From: Megaera_A sp965233855
Lineage (GTDB): Bacteria; Pseudomonadota; Alphaproteobacteria; Rickettsiales; Rickettsiaceae
DNA length: 64,000 bases
Assembly: GCA_965233855.1 (NCBI GenBank)
Contig: OZ247586.1
Coordinates: 1,415,997-1,479,996 of the forward strand
Direction of reading: 5' to 3'
In this document: one piece after another, positions 19,282 to 28,114 of the stretch
Layout: every line of letters begins with the position of its first letter
How positions within the stretch are numbered: the stretch's first letter is position 1
Program-made: the position numbers and the translations under genes
The notes under the pieces: model-generated
Database searches by the model: none
The model's input: the letters and a program-made list of their open reading frames with translations, nothing else
Told to the model about the DNA's origin: nothing

Positions 19282-19446
19282 ATGGATACAATTAATAAAA
19301 GATTACTACTAAATTACCTTTATATGGCAAAGAATGATCTAACTATTAGTGAGTTAAGCAACTTCATTGAAAGCAAAACTGAAGGTAGGTATACTATTAC
19401 CAAGGTGGATAAATTAAAAACAACTGGTGTAGGTGCAACTCAATAA
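19282..19446 (+). CDS. small hypothetical protein
   Basis: Fifty-four codons: MDTINKRLLLNYLYMAKNDL then a basic tail ending in GVGATQ. It lies 23 bp after the HU-like gene in the same direction, with an SD-like sequence not obvious. It looks like a short helical DNA-binding-like peptide or the start of a decayed gene. No family recognised. Confidence 0.3.
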   Translation: MDTINKRLLLNYLYMAKNDLTISELSNFIESKTEGRYTITKVDKLKTTGVGATQ

Positions 19447-19681
19447 TCAGATGCAGCCAGCTCTATATGACCTGTTCAACACGGTTTTTAAGTTGTTATT
19501 TACTGAGCACAAATAATATAATATTCTTCAAGAAATATTATGATTAAGAAATAGGTTGAAAGTTACTTTGAATAGAGTTTTTACGTATATTCACCAGGAG
19601 TTATTAGTGTTTTATAAATATGTTTCAAAATACAAGAAAAAGTAGCCAGTACAGAAAAAGCCAATATTAATCAAGGGATCT

Positions 19682-19783
19682 AGCATTGAAAAATATATAA
19701 CAAAAAATACTATTTGTTGCTGTGGATCTGGCAGAAAATATAAGAAATGCTGCTCACCTCATAAGAAGGTGCTACGCCGTTAA
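19682..19783 (+). pseudogene. SEC-C zinc-motif remnant
   Basis: Thirty-three codons with no start codon, bounded upstream by a stop, contain ICCCGSGRKYKKCC, the SEC-C metal-binding signature (CxCGSGxxYKxCC). It is the 3' end of a lost gene; an intact gene with this motif at its C-terminus lies at 22400-23209. The rest of 19447-19836 shows nothing. Confidence 0.6.
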
Positions 19784-19836
19784 ATAACAAGCAGATACAC
19801 GCTGCTACACAAATAATTATAAAAGGAATTTTATAT

Positions 19837-20031
19837 ATGGATGATATTGAAGGCAAAATAGTTATATATACAGCTGGCAAACGAGATTTAAAGAGATTAG
19901 TAAAAAAGTTACACAAAAAATCCTACAACAGCCTAAGTGAGTATTCAAAGCTAATGCTACTAATCTGTGAGGATACTCTTAAGGCACTTAAAGGTAAACC
20001 TCATAATACTGAGCTTTCTGTTCAATATTAG
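19837..20031 (+). CDS. small hypothetical protein
   Basis: A 64-residue basic protein (MDDIEGKIVIYTAGKRDLKRLVKKLHKKSYNSL and a helical tail). AAAAGGAA lies 11 bases before the ATG. It stands just ahead of the ProQ-Rpn gene and may be in its operon. No family recognised; the short strand-helix pattern and charge suggest a nucleic-acid or protein-binding accessory. Confidence 0.4.
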   Translation: MDDIEGKIVIYTAGKRDLKRLVKKLHKKSYNSLSEYSKLMLLICEDTLKALKGKPHNTELSVQY

Positions 20032-20072
20032 TAGTCTTTTACTAATCTATTAAAACTAATAACAATGCATTT

Positions 20073-20870
20073 ATGACCAATAAGCCAACATTAACTCTTA
20101 AAAACTTTCAAAAAAAAGATATCAATTCACAGCAAAAAGATAACTCTATATCTACAGAGTCTACGGCAAATAAAAATTTTACTGCAGATAACAATCAGGA
20201 AACAACTGATTTAACAGTAATAAAGCAAGTTAAGAAAGTTATTCCTCTGAAGAACAGTAAGAAGAAGCCATTACTTAGTGATGATGATTATTTATCTATA
20301 TTACAATATTTACAAAAACATCATCCTAAATGCTTTCCACCAGAAGAATCTCTAGTACCCTTGGCTCTTGGTATTCATCATCAAATATTTGCCATTCCTG
20401 ATATGCCATTTTCTCGTATGAAAATACGTAGGGCTTTGAAAAGATATACTAGTTGGCGACAATATCGCAAAGAGCTGGTTATCGATAAGAGTAGATTTAA
20501 TCTTGATGGGACACCTGCATCAAAAATTCTAAAGGAAGAAATTAACTGGACTGCATGGAAGGAACTCAGACAAGCAAAGCGTAAAAATGCTAATCACGAC
20601 TCTCTGGTTAAAAAAGTTATGGAGAACCCAGTGGCAGCCGCCGAGTTCTTGGATGAATTTCTACCATCTGAATTTAAAGAATTACTTGATTTAAATACTT
20701 TGCAGGTAGAAAAAGAGAGCTACGTAGAAGATTCTTTAAAAACTAGATTTAGTGATATTGTATATTCTGTTAAAACCAAATCAGAACCAGATTCAGAGAC
20801 CGAGACTGCTTTCATTTACACTCTCTTGGAGCACCAATCCCTGACCATTGGATTGCTTTTCGTCTATTAA
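20073..20870 (+). pseudogene. ProQ/FinO RNA chaperone domain fused to Rpn nuclease, 5' part (frameshifted)
   Basis: A 265-residue ORF with three parts. Residues 1-70 are a low-complexity Lys/Gln/Ser linker. Residues about 72-145 match a ProQ/FinO domain (YLQKHHPKCFPPEESLVPLALGIHHQI, then SRMKIRRALKRYTSWRQYRKEL). From about 170 the sequence is the N-terminus of a YhgA/Rpn-type PD-(D/E)XK nuclease (HDSLVKKVMENPVAAAEFLDE, then FSDIVYSV and LLEHQS). At about 20830 the frame is lost and the rest of Rpn continues in another frame in the next entry. The ProQ-Rpn joining is in one continuous frame, so it is not an artefact of the shift. Confidence 0.7.
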
Positions 20871-20879
20871 AATACGCCC

Positions 20880-21565
20880 TACTCCTGTTAGAGCTTCATG
20901 CTAAAAAGAAAAACAAGCTACCAGTTATTTTACCCTTGGTTCTCTATAACGGCCAAAGAAAATACTCGGCTCCAAAAAATATATGGGAGCTATTTGCCCA
21001 TCCGGATCTTGCTAAAAAAGCTATGGCAGAAGATTATAATCTTATTGATTTAAATGCAATATCTGATGATGACATCGATTATGAAAAACATCTAAGCTTT
21101 GTCTTATATAGTATGAAGCATATTCATAATCGTGATACATTAAAAATGCTAGAAAATGCCATGCAGCGATGTACTAAAGCACTCATTATTGGTAAGGGCA
21201 AAGATTATATTCACACTAAGCTAATTCTTTGGTATACTGACTCCAAAGTACCAGAAGAAAAAAAGCAACTACTGGAACAATTAATTGTAGATAATTTACC
21301 AAAAGAAGATACAGGGGATATTATGAGGACTATTGCTGATAGCTACATTGAACAAGGATTTGAAAAAGGCATCCTTCAAGGTATTGAGAAAGGTAGAGAG
21401 AAAGGTAGAGAGGAAGGTATTGAGAAAGGTAGAGAGGAAGGTATTGAGAAAGAAAAACACTTTATTGCAAATAAAATGCTAAAATCTAACACTGAAATCA
21501 AATTCATTTCATCTGTAACCGGTTTATCAATCGAAGATATTTTAAAAATTAAGAATAACAAATAA
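20880..21565 (+). pseudogene. Rpn-family nuclease, 3' part of the frameshifted ProQ-Rpn gene
   Basis: Continues the Rpn domain after the frameshift: FRLLKYALLLLELHAKKKNK, LPVILPLVLYNGQRKYS, an acidic middle, and a C-terminal run of GIEKGREKGREEGIEKGREE repeats (21376-21450) that is common in this family. An internal ATG at 20936 could express this part alone. With the previous ORF it would make one protein of about 495 residues. Either a pseudogene, a recoded gene, or a base-calling error at a single base. Confidence 0.7.
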
Positions 21566-21642
21566 GGTTCTATTTTTATGGTCTAGCTGTTGAATTCCAT
21601 GCTAGGCCACCTTTTATTAACAATTTATACATAGGAAACATA

Positions 21643-21921
21643 ATGAACAAAGGCGATTTTATTGCTTATATCAGCGACAAACATGACTTAACAAAAATAG
21701 AAGCAGAAAAGATAATTGATATGTTTACCAGCTCTGCTATAGGAGCTCTTGGCCAAGGAGATGAAATATCCCTTGTTGGTTTTGGTAGCTTTTTTGTAAG
21801 TAAAGTTGCAGCTAGGGATGGACGCAATCCACAAACTGGTGAGGCTTTAAAAATTAAAGCTTATAATCAACCTAGATTTAAAGTTGGTCAAAAAATGAAA
21901 GATGCAGTTAATAACAAATAA
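21643..21921 (+). CDS. hup: DNA-binding protein HU
   Basis: A canonical 92-residue HU: MNKGDFIAYISDKHDLTKIEAEK, the GFGSFFVSKVAARDGRNPQTGE arm region, and FKVGQKMKDAVN. Unlike the two divergent HU-like proteins nearby, it keeps the full GRNPQTG minor-groove arm. It opens a run HU, CspA, GapR-like with gaps of 9 to 20 bp, so these are likely cotranscribed. SD-like AGGAAA precedes the ATG. Element-borne rather than the core copy by location. Confidence 0.9.
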   Translation: MNKGDFIAYISDKHDLTKIEAEKIIDMFTSSAIGALGQGDEISLVGFGSFFVSKVAARDGRNPQTGEALKIKAYNQPRFKVGQKMKDAVNNK

Positions 21922-21930
21922 TTGAATCAT

Positions 21931-22134
21931 ATGGAACAAGGAAAAGTTAAGTGGTTTGATTCTACAAAAGGGTATGGGTTTATTGCACCGGATGACGGCG
22001 CAACAGATGTATTTGTACATATTAGCGAAATAGAAAGTGCTGGCTACAATAGTTTGAATACTGACCAAACCGTTAATTATGAGCTACAAACTAGAAATGG
22101 TAAATCTAATGCTGTAAATCTAAAACTCATATAA
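21931..22134 (+). CDS. cspA: cold-shock domain protein CspA-like
   Basis: 67 residues from MEQGKVKWFDSTKGYGFIAP, with RNP1 (KGYGFI) and RNP2 (VFVHI) motifs of a cold-shock domain. An ATG three codons upstream is in frame, but MEQGKVKWF is the family start. It lies 9 bp after hup. A single-stranded DNA/RNA chaperone. The second half is shorter and less typical (QTVNYELQTRNGKSNAVNLKLI), as in element-borne Csp proteins. Confidence 0.9.
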   Translation: MEQGKVKWFDSTKGYGFIAPDDGATDVFVHISEIESAGYNSLNTDQTVNYELQTRNGKSNAVNLKLI

Positions 22135-22153
22135 GCATATTAAAATAAAGATC

Positions 22154-22390
22154 ATGGAAGAAGCAATAGAAACCGATAAATTAAAGAAAATAGTAAGGAA
22201 GTTAGAAAACATTGAGGCTGAGCGTCAAGAAAACACTGATTTACTTAAAGATACTTACAATGAAGCTAAGGCTTTAGGATTTGATATAAAAATAATTAAA
22301 CATGTGCTTAAATTACGTAAAAAGGACAAAGAGGCTTTAGCAGAAGAAGATTGCTTAATCGACTTATATCGTGGAGCATTAAATATTTAG
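22154..22390 (+). CDS. GapR-like (DUF2312) nucleoid protein
   Basis: 78 residues, fully helical: KIVRKLENIEAERQENTDLLKDTYNEAKALGFDIKIIKHVLKLRK then an acidic end LIDLYRGAL. This matches the alphaproteobacterial DUF2312/GapR family, which binds overtwisted AT-rich DNA and helps replication. Length is usual. It stands 19 bp after the cold-shock gene in what looks like an operon. The chromosome may have its own copy elsewhere; this one travels with the element. Confidence 0.8.
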   Translation: MEEAIETDKLKKIVRKLENIEAERQENTDLLKDTYNEAKALGFDIKIIKHVLKLRKKDKEALAEEDCLIDLYRGALNI

Positions 22391-22399
22391 TAATTATAT

Positions 22400-23209
22400 A
22401 TGCAAGAATCCTTAAATTTATCTGTTATAAATTCAACTCTCCTGGACAAATTAAAAAGTCTTGGTAAATGCGAATATACTTGTGTGTGGTCAGAAGAGAA
22501 TGATTATTATGAAAATTCTATTATTACTAAGGCCGATATTCCAGATTTAATTGCATTAGCAACAAGCACAGATTACTTCCATGATAAGGATCATGGTAAT
22601 TATTGTATTCCCATTCATGCATGGAGATTGTTGGGTAGATTAAAAGTAATAGACTCAATCGTTCCTCTAATTGAATGTTTGGAATACTACCCAGATTCTG
22701 ATTGGTGTTATCATGAATTACCTCATGTTTTTGCAATGATGGGTAACGATGTTGTAATACCATTATCTCAAAAGCTCAAAATCTTTTCTGCTAATGAATT
22801 TATTTCGTATGTTATTATAGAATCACTAACCAAACTTGCTATAAGTAATATTTTAGAAGCTCCACATATAATTGATTTATTTGCAGATCAACTAGATAAT
22901 GAAAAACAAGAATCAATTAACTTAAATACACTAATAGTTCAAGCTTTAATTGAATTAGGTGCTACCTTTAAAATTCAAAACATTGCAGATGCTATAGAAA
23001 GAAACGTCGTATATACTGACAAAACGGGTTATGTAGAAGATATAGAGATTGACATGGGTATACTACCCTCACCATTTAATACCCCTACCTTTCTATCCAG
23101 TCATTTTTTTGATTCTCAAAATAAGCAAACGGTAGATTCTAAAGTTGGTCGTAATGAAACATGTCCATGCGGCTCAGGAAAAAAGTACAAAAAATGCTGC
23201 ATAGAGTAA
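22400..23209 (+). CDS. HEAT-like protein with C-terminal SEC-C motif
   Basis: A 269-residue protein. Residues about 40-200 have alternating helices with HEAT-like spacing (LGRLKVIDSIVPLIECLEYYPD, MMGNDVVIPLSQKLKIF). The C-terminus is a SEC-C zinc motif, VGRNETCPCGSGKKYKKCC. This layout resembles DUF1186-type proteins. It follows the GapR-like gene by 9 bp. SEC-C motifs bind zinc and often ribosome- or SecB-type partners; the substrate here is unknown. Confidence 0.75.
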   Translation: MQESLNLSVINSTLLDKLKSLGKCEYTCVWSEENDYYENSIITKADIPDLIALATSTDYFHDKDHGNYCIPIHAWRLLGRLKVIDSIVPLIECLEYYPDSDWCYHELPHVFAMMGNDVVIPLSQKLKIFSANEFISYVIIESLTKLAISNILEAPHIIDLFADQLDNEKQESINLNTLIVQALIELGATFKIQNIADAIERNVVYTDKTGYVEDIEIDMGILPSPFNTPTFLSSHFFDSQNKQTVDSKVGRNETCPCGSGKKYKKCCIE

Positions 23210-23262
23210 GCTGGGATAAAGAATTATTATCAGAAACTATTAGGATATAGGACAAGGAGTAT

Positions 23263-24225
23263 ATGATTAAAAATTATGTGCAAAAAGCAATAAAGGCAAT
23301 ATTTAATAAGCACAGCCCTACTACATGGTGGTTTATTTACTCCAGCTTATTAGTTTGCTTACTATGCATAAATCTTGGCTATTTTGATCCAGTTATCAAC
23401 TTTTTAGACTCCGATTTATTAACATTCAAGTTTGCCACTGTATCTTTCTCAGTATATAAGCTAATCAAATCTACAGTTTTATTAATTGTATTTTTCTGGA
23501 TAGCACAATCCTTGCATGGACTTGTAGAACGTAATATCAAAAAAATTTCCAAAATAAAAACTGCTAATAGAGCAATTCTTGCTAAGATTTTTCAGATTTT
23601 TATATATTTCATATTCTTTATCATTATTCTAGATTTGCACGGAATGGATTTATCCGCATTTGCATTCCTCGGAGGTGCTGTTGGTATTGGGGTTGGTTTT
23701 GGTCTACAAAAGATTACTTCTAATTTTTTAAGTGGTCTGATTTTACTATTTGAGCAATCTATAAAAGAAGGTGATTTAATTGAAATTAGCACTGGGGTAT
23801 ATGGATTTATAAAACATACTAGTGCTAGGCATACCTTAGTTGAAATATTTAACGGTCAAGAGATAATGATTCCTAATGATGAGTTTATTACTAATAGAGT
23901 AACTAACTGGACTCACTCTAATAATCGCGGACGTATTGAAATTAAAATTGGCATCTCTTATGATTCAGATATTGAAGAAGCTCGCAAGCTAATGATGCTA
24001 GCAGCTACTGAACATACAAATTGTTCTAAATCTGCATTACCCAAATGTCATTTAGTTGAATTTGCAGATAGTCAAATTGAATTATTACTTTTCTTTTGGG
24101 TAGAAAACATTGCGGAAAAGCGCATTGAAACAAAAAGCGATGTAATGCGTGCTATATGGCGTAGTTTTAAAGACAATAATATTGTTATACCTTTTCCTCA
24201 ATATGATGTTCATATTAAGAAGTAA
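23263..24225 (+). CDS. MscS-family mechanosensitive channel
   Basis: A 320-residue inner-membrane protein. Two or three hydrophobic helices lie at about residues 22-45, 65-90 and 105-130, then the TM3/pore motif (FLGGAVGIGVGFGLQKITSNFLSG) at about 133-156, then the MscS beta domain (GDLIEI, MIPNDEFITNRVTNWT) and a C-terminal alpha/beta domain. It opens on membrane tension to release solutes. GGA-rich SD precedes the ATG. It is adjacent to but not clearly part of the conjugation module. Confidence 0.85.
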   Translation: MIKNYVQKAIKAIFNKHSPTTWWFIYSSLLVCLLCINLGYFDPVINFLDSDLLTFKFATVSFSVYKLIKSTVLLIVFFWIAQSLHGLVERNIKKISKIKTANRAILAKIFQIFIYFIFFIIILDLHGMDLSAFAFLGGAVGIGVGFGLQKITSNFLSGLILLFEQSIKEGDLIEISTGVYGFIKHTSARHTLVEIFNGQEIMIPNDEFITNRVTNWTHSNNRGRIEIKIGISYDSDIEEARKLMMLAATEHTNCSKSALPKCHLVEFADSQIELLLFFWVENIAEKRIETKSDVMRAIWRSFKDNNIVIPFPQYDVHIKK

Positions 24226-24486
24226 TATCGATTATTTGTTATTAAGGGTATACTCAAAAAATACATTACTTAATGAACAATATTTCCTATAATAATTGTT
24301 TATTTTGGGTGTGTTTGCTGTTACTATACATAAATTATCAATAGCATACCCTAAATGTACATTCAGTAACTAAATTGGATATGCAAAGTACAATCTGTCA
24401 GTTGTCGACATAATTTAGATAAACTTGCTAGGAAATACAATATGCTGTAGAATGTCTGTATGTAATATATGATAAAAATATCAGTT

Positions 24487-25386
24487 ATGACTAAAATAAG
24501 CCCAAGAGTAGATATAGCCTTTAAAAAGATCTTTGGTGTTGAAGAAAATAAGGATTTATTGATCTCCTTAATTAATTCTATTGTAGGAAAAGAAGATCAA
24601 GTAAAAGATGTAACCTTACTTAACCCTTATAACCCACAAAGTTTTACTAGAGATAAACTGTCTATATTAGATATTAAAGCCAAGGGAATTGATGGTAAGC
24701 GTTTTAATATTGAGATACAAATAAGTGATGAAGCTGATTATGACAAAAGAGCTCTATTTTACTGGGCTAAGCTTTATACTGAACAATTAGAGGTAGCTGA
24801 GGATTATTCCACTCTTTCAAAAGCTATAGGCATCCATATACTAAATTTTATTTCTATTCCTGAAGTAGATAAGTATCATAATACATTCCACATTACGGAA
24901 AAAGAAAGTGGTGAATCCTATTTTAAAGATTTAGAATTACATACAATTGAATTAAAGAAATTTAGCAAAGACTCTAATGAAGAGTTATCAGATATAATTA
25001 GTAAAGTTAAAAACTCATTAGATATGTGGCTCGCATTTCTAACTAGAAATGATTTGTTAAAACAAAATGATTTACCTAAATCATTAAACGACGATAAATT
25101 AAAGAAGGCATTAAACGTATTGGATGTTATGAACTTTAGTGCGAGTGAAAGAGACGCTTATGAGGATCATTTAAAATGGCTTAGAATCGAAGCTAACACA
25201 CTAAAGAAAACTTTAGAGAAAGGTATAGAACAGGGTATAGAACAAGGTATAGATAAACGCAATATCACTATTGCTCGTAAAATGCTTATACAAAATAAAT
25301 CTATGGCTGAAATTGTAGATCTCAGCGAGTTAACTGAGGAACACATTAAAAAGTTAAAAAAGGAGAACAAGACCAGTGGTTGCTAG
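24487..25386 (+). CDS. Rpn-family PD-(D/E)XK nuclease, copy 1
   Basis: About 299 residues. MTKISPRVDIAFKKIFGVEENKDLL, then FNIEIQISDEADYDKRALFYWAKLY (catalytic E-x-Q of the PD-(D/E)XK fold, preceded by LDIKAKG), and a coiled tail GIEQGIEQGIDKRN. This is the recombination-promoting nuclease/PDDEXK transposase-like family. A near-identical copy lies at 32058-32939. The start at 24487 is chosen because the two copies agree from there, while upstream they differ. A segment upstream (CTTGCTAG-AAATACAATATGCTGTAGAAT pattern) is also shared by both. Confidence 0.85.
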   Translation: MTKISPRVDIAFKKIFGVEENKDLLISLINSIVGKEDQVKDVTLLNPYNPQSFTRDKLSILDIKAKGIDGKRFNIEIQISDEADYDKRALFYWAKLYTEQLEVAEDYSTLSKAIGIHILNFISIPEVDKYHNTFHITEKESGESYFKDLELHTIELKKFSKDSNEELSDIISKVKNSLDMWLAFLTRNDLLKQNDLPKSLNDDKLKKALNVLDVMNFSASERDAYEDHLKWLRIEANTLKKTLEKGIEQGIEQGIDKRNITIARKMLIQNKSMAEIVDLSELTEEHIKKLKKENKTSGC

Positions 25387-25748
25387 TTCAGTTGTTTAGA
25401 GTTATTTTTGGTTAATGTCTGTAAACTGGGTGGGTTAAATCCCTCGCCTTCAGGCGAAGACTTCAGTATAATATAACGATGCAGTTATATAGAAAAGGAA
25501 GTCATTGTTTGTTCGATCTTAAGGGCTTTGTTCGGAAGCCTACATCTCTCCTAAATTATTTACAAAATTATAACCAGAAAAATCCAAGAAGATTCTTTGA
25601 AAAAAGTGCGGCAAATTAAAAATTCTATAGCTATAATGTACTGAAAAAAATAAGACAAAAATCTGTATACAAGCAGTCAGACAAAGAGAATTAAAACTCG
25701 CAAATTGCCTTGAAAAATTAGCCACTAATTAACCCATGAGTATAATAT
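25387..25748. other. intergenic with a TCGCC-TTCA-GGCGA hairpin
   Basis: No gene. At 25444-25457 is a stem-loop TCGCC-TTCA-GGCGA set in CCC...; its form is like the hairpins at IS200/IS605 ends or a terminator without a T tract. There is also GGGCTTTGTTCGG near 25528, faintly like the IS5-type ends found elsewhere in the window. The short minus-strand ORF here has no support. Confidence 0.35.
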
Positions 25749-26444
25749 ATGCCACAAGAATGTAAAAATGTTAAGGATAAACAATCATACGATGCTTTTT
25801 TAATTTCATTAGACATTGCTAGGATTAGAAAAATTATCGATTGTCTTGAATCTTTAAAACTTGATCATGATGCCTATAGTAAAAGTGAGGGAAGTATTAT
25901 TCCAGTTTCTGCACATAGTAGCGATACCAATCCGACCGTAATAAACGACTACATTGCTTCAACTGTTACAGATCATAGAGGTACGTTATATAATACTATT
26001 TCTAATAATATTAATTCATTATACAGGGGAGCATCTAGTATTAGAACATATTTTACCAATTTTCCATGGGATGAAGTAGTAACAATTATCTCTTGTTTGC
26101 AATCAACTATTAAGAAAAAAGATAATCATAAACACGAACAGTATAAGAGTGCTTTTTTAAAAGATTTGCCTGAATTAAAGGTCAGACTAGAATATATTGT
26201 AAAAATTATGATATTAAAAACCACTGGAATTAGAGATATATTACAAGATAGTGATGATCAAATAATTCAGTACGGAGAGTTACTTACTAAAGGTAGTGGT
26301 GAGTTTAAATTCATACATTCAGAAGATACAAAACCTAGAGGGTTATGCAATATCAGAAAACACTCAGAACAATATCTGGACTTAGAAAAAAAAGATAAAA
26401 TAGTAAAATTTGTTGAGACTCTTAGAGGGCGTCCGAGAAGCTAA
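25749..26444 (+). pseudogene. hypothetical helical protein, 5' part cut by IS insertion
   Basis: 231 codons; the last five come from the IS end (26425 onward). The product is helical and polar (ARIRKIIDCLESLKLDHDAYSK, NNINSLYRGASSIRTYFTNF, KVRLEYIVKIMILKTTGIRD). No family recognised. It stops at the first of two inverted IS copies, and a second long helical ORF begins right after the second copy at 28524, so they may be the halves of one gene. The phases do not match if the two IS copies, a 3-bp duplication and the middle segment are removed. Confidence 0.5.
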
Positions 26445-26481
26445 AAATATGCTATAGTATGTCCTAAAAAAGGAGGTTGCT

Positions 26482-26877
26482 ATAGAAGAGAAGATTTACC
26501 CTTCGGATTTAACAGATACTCAATGGGATTTAATTGCCCCACTGATTCCCAAGGCGAAAAAAGGAGGTAGACCAAGGGGAGCAGATATGCGCAATATATT
26601 AAATGCAATATTATATATTAGTAGAACTGGTGCTCAATGGCGTTATTTACCCGAGAAATATCCTCCTCGTTCAACGGTTTTCGAGTATTTTAGTCAGTGG
26701 CAAAAAGATGGCACATGGGATTTAATGAATAATACCTTGAGGGAGAGTGTGCGCTTGCAATCTGCACGTCAGTCTACTCCCACAGCTAGCATCATTGATA
26801 GCCAGACGGTAAAATCTACACAAGAAAGCTCTATTGCATCAGGGTATGATGGAGAAAAAAAAAATCAAGGGTCGTAA
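26482..26877 (+). CDS. IS427-like transposase orfA
   Basis: Homology runs from EEKIYPSDLTDTQWDLIAPLIP near 26485, although the first ATG is at 26587 (MRNILNAILYISRTGAQWRYLP). No ATG, GTG or TTG exists in this frame upstream; a strong AAAGGAGG stands five bases before an ATA codon at 26482, so an AUA start is possible. It ends at a stop just after the A10 run; the rest of the transposase is in the overlapping orfB frame. The DDE first Asp is in SIIDSQTVKS. Confidence 0.7.
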   Translation: MEEKIYPSDLTDTQWDLIAPLIPKAKKGGRPRGADMRNILNAILYISRTGAQWRYLPEKYPPRSTVFEYFSQWQKDGTWDLMNNTLRESVRLQSARQSTPTASIIDSQTVKSTQESSIASGYDGEKKNQGS

Positions 26878-27265
26878 ACGTCATATTTCAGTGGATGTGC
26901 TTGGATTATTAATATGTGTATCTGTGCATAGCGCCGCTATTTCTGATAGAGAAGGAGCAAAACTGGTGATAGCAAGAGCTCTTGCTATTTGTCCTACAAT
27001 ACAGTTGTTTTGGGCTGATGGTGGATATACTGGTAAGCTTATTACTTGGGTTATGTTGTTTTTTCAACGTACTCTTAAAATTATCAAGCGCCCAAAAGGA
27101 ATGTTTAAAGTCGTTCAATGGCGTTGGATAGTAGAACGTACCTTTGGTTGGCTGAGCAGATATAGACGATTGAGCAAAGATTATGAGCAAACAACATTTA
27201 GCAGCGAAGCTTGGGTAAAAATATCAATGATTAATCTAATGATACACAGATTGGAGCCTGGATAA
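26834..27265 (+). CDS. IS427-like transposase orfB
   Basis: Entered by frameshifting at the A10 run (26852-26861). KGRKRHISVDVLGL, then ADGGYTGK (second Asp) and VERTFGWLSRYRRLSKDYE (catalytic Glu). The ATG at 26834 (MHQGMMEKKK) is in the overlap and probably not used as the native start. The fused product would be about 260 residues. Confidence 0.8.
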   Translation: MHQGMMEKKKIKGRKRHISVDVLGLLICVSVHSAAISDREGAKLVIARALAICPTIQLFWADGGYTGKLITWVMLFFQRTLKIIKRPKGMFKVVQWRWIVERTFGWLSRYRRLSKDYEQTTFSSEAWVKISMINLMIHRLEPG

Positions 27266-27284
27266 TAACTTCTCGGACACCCTC

Positions 27285-27652
27285 TAAATATCCAATCGAT
27301 AAAAACCTTGGCTTTGGCGTAGCTTTAGTATGTATAAACATCTGATTTGCAGGCACATGAAAATTGCCTTATCACTGTAGACTCTTGATCCTCCACGCTT
27401 TCTACGACTACCATGATCTTCATACCACCCTTCGCTTAAATCTTCGGCAATCATAAAATCTATACGACCTCGGTTACGCAAGATATTATTATATTCCGAC
27501 CAATTAATGACTTTATATTTTGAGCATTTTCGAGATTCACTAAATGGCTTTTTCTTTGGAGATCGCATGTGATTTCTTATTTGATTTATACGATCATCAG
27601 CATACCATCTTATTAAATATTTTGGGAGTCTAGCGATTCATGCAACAAAGCC
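27285..27652 (-). pseudogene. IS5-type transposase, N-terminal remnant between inverted IS copies
   Basis: The minus-strand ORF MRSPKKKPFSESRKCSKYKVIN resembles but is not identical to the N-terminus of the IS5 transposase at 30549 (MRSPKKKPFSNSRKRSKFKI), so it comes from a related but distinct element. Its left IS end GGCTTTGTTGCATGAAT is present at the 27652 side. The gene is cut after about 90 codons. It forms the 379-bp core between the two inverted 860-bp copies. Confidence 0.75.
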
Positions 27653-27682
27653 CTAAATTTTAAGAGGGTGTCCGAGAAGTTA

Positions 27683-28114
27683 TTATCCAGGCTCCAATCT
27701 GTGTATCATTAGATTAATCATTGATATTTTTACCCAAGCTTCGCTGCTAAATGTTGTTTGCTCATAATCTTTGCTCAATCGTCTATATCTGCTCAGCCAA
27801 CCAAAGGTACGTTCTACTATCCAACGCCATTGAACGACTTTAAACATTCCTTTTGGGCGCTTGATAATTTTAAGAGTACGTTGAAAAAACAACATAACCC
27901 AAGTAATAAGCTTACCAGTATATCCACCATCAGCCCAAAACAACTGTATTGTAGGACAAATAGCAAGAGCTCTTGCTATCACCAGTTTTGCTCCTTCTCT
28001 ATCAGAAATAGCGGCGCTATGCACAGATACACATATTAATAATCCAAGCACATCCACTGAAATATGACGTTTACGACCCTTGATTTTTTTTTTCTCCATC
28101 ATACCCTGATGCAA
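27683..28114 (-). CDS. IS427-like transposase orfB, copy B
   Basis: Identical product to orfB of copy A, containing the second Asp (ADGGYTGK) and the Glu region (VERTFGWLS). Expressed by frameshifting at the same poly-A run. The identity between copies points to recent duplication or gene conversion. Confidence 0.8.
   Translation of the reverse strand: MHQGMMEKKKIKGRKRHISVDVLGLLICVSVHSAAISDREGAKLVIARALAICPTIQLFWADGGYTGKLITWVMLFFQRTLKIIKRPKGMFKVVQWRWIVERTFGWLSRYRRLSKDYEQTTFSSEAWVKISMINLMIHRLEPG

Larger units (their letters stand above)
26425..27284 (+). mobile_element. IS5-family (IS427-like) element, copy A (860 bp)
   Basis: Ends GAGGGCGTCCGAGAAG and CTTCTCGGACACCCTC. It carries two overlapping reading frames joined at a run of ten A, the arrangement of IS427-group elements that rely on programmed frameshifting. 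Flanked by TTA on the left and TAA on the right. An inverted copy of the same length lies at 27664-28523. Confidence 0.9.

Noticed and set aside
25540..25725. 61-codon minus-strand ORF with Phe/Cys-rich product
   Set aside because: No SD, no homology, and no conserved neighbour; typical of chance ORFs in AT-rich DNA.
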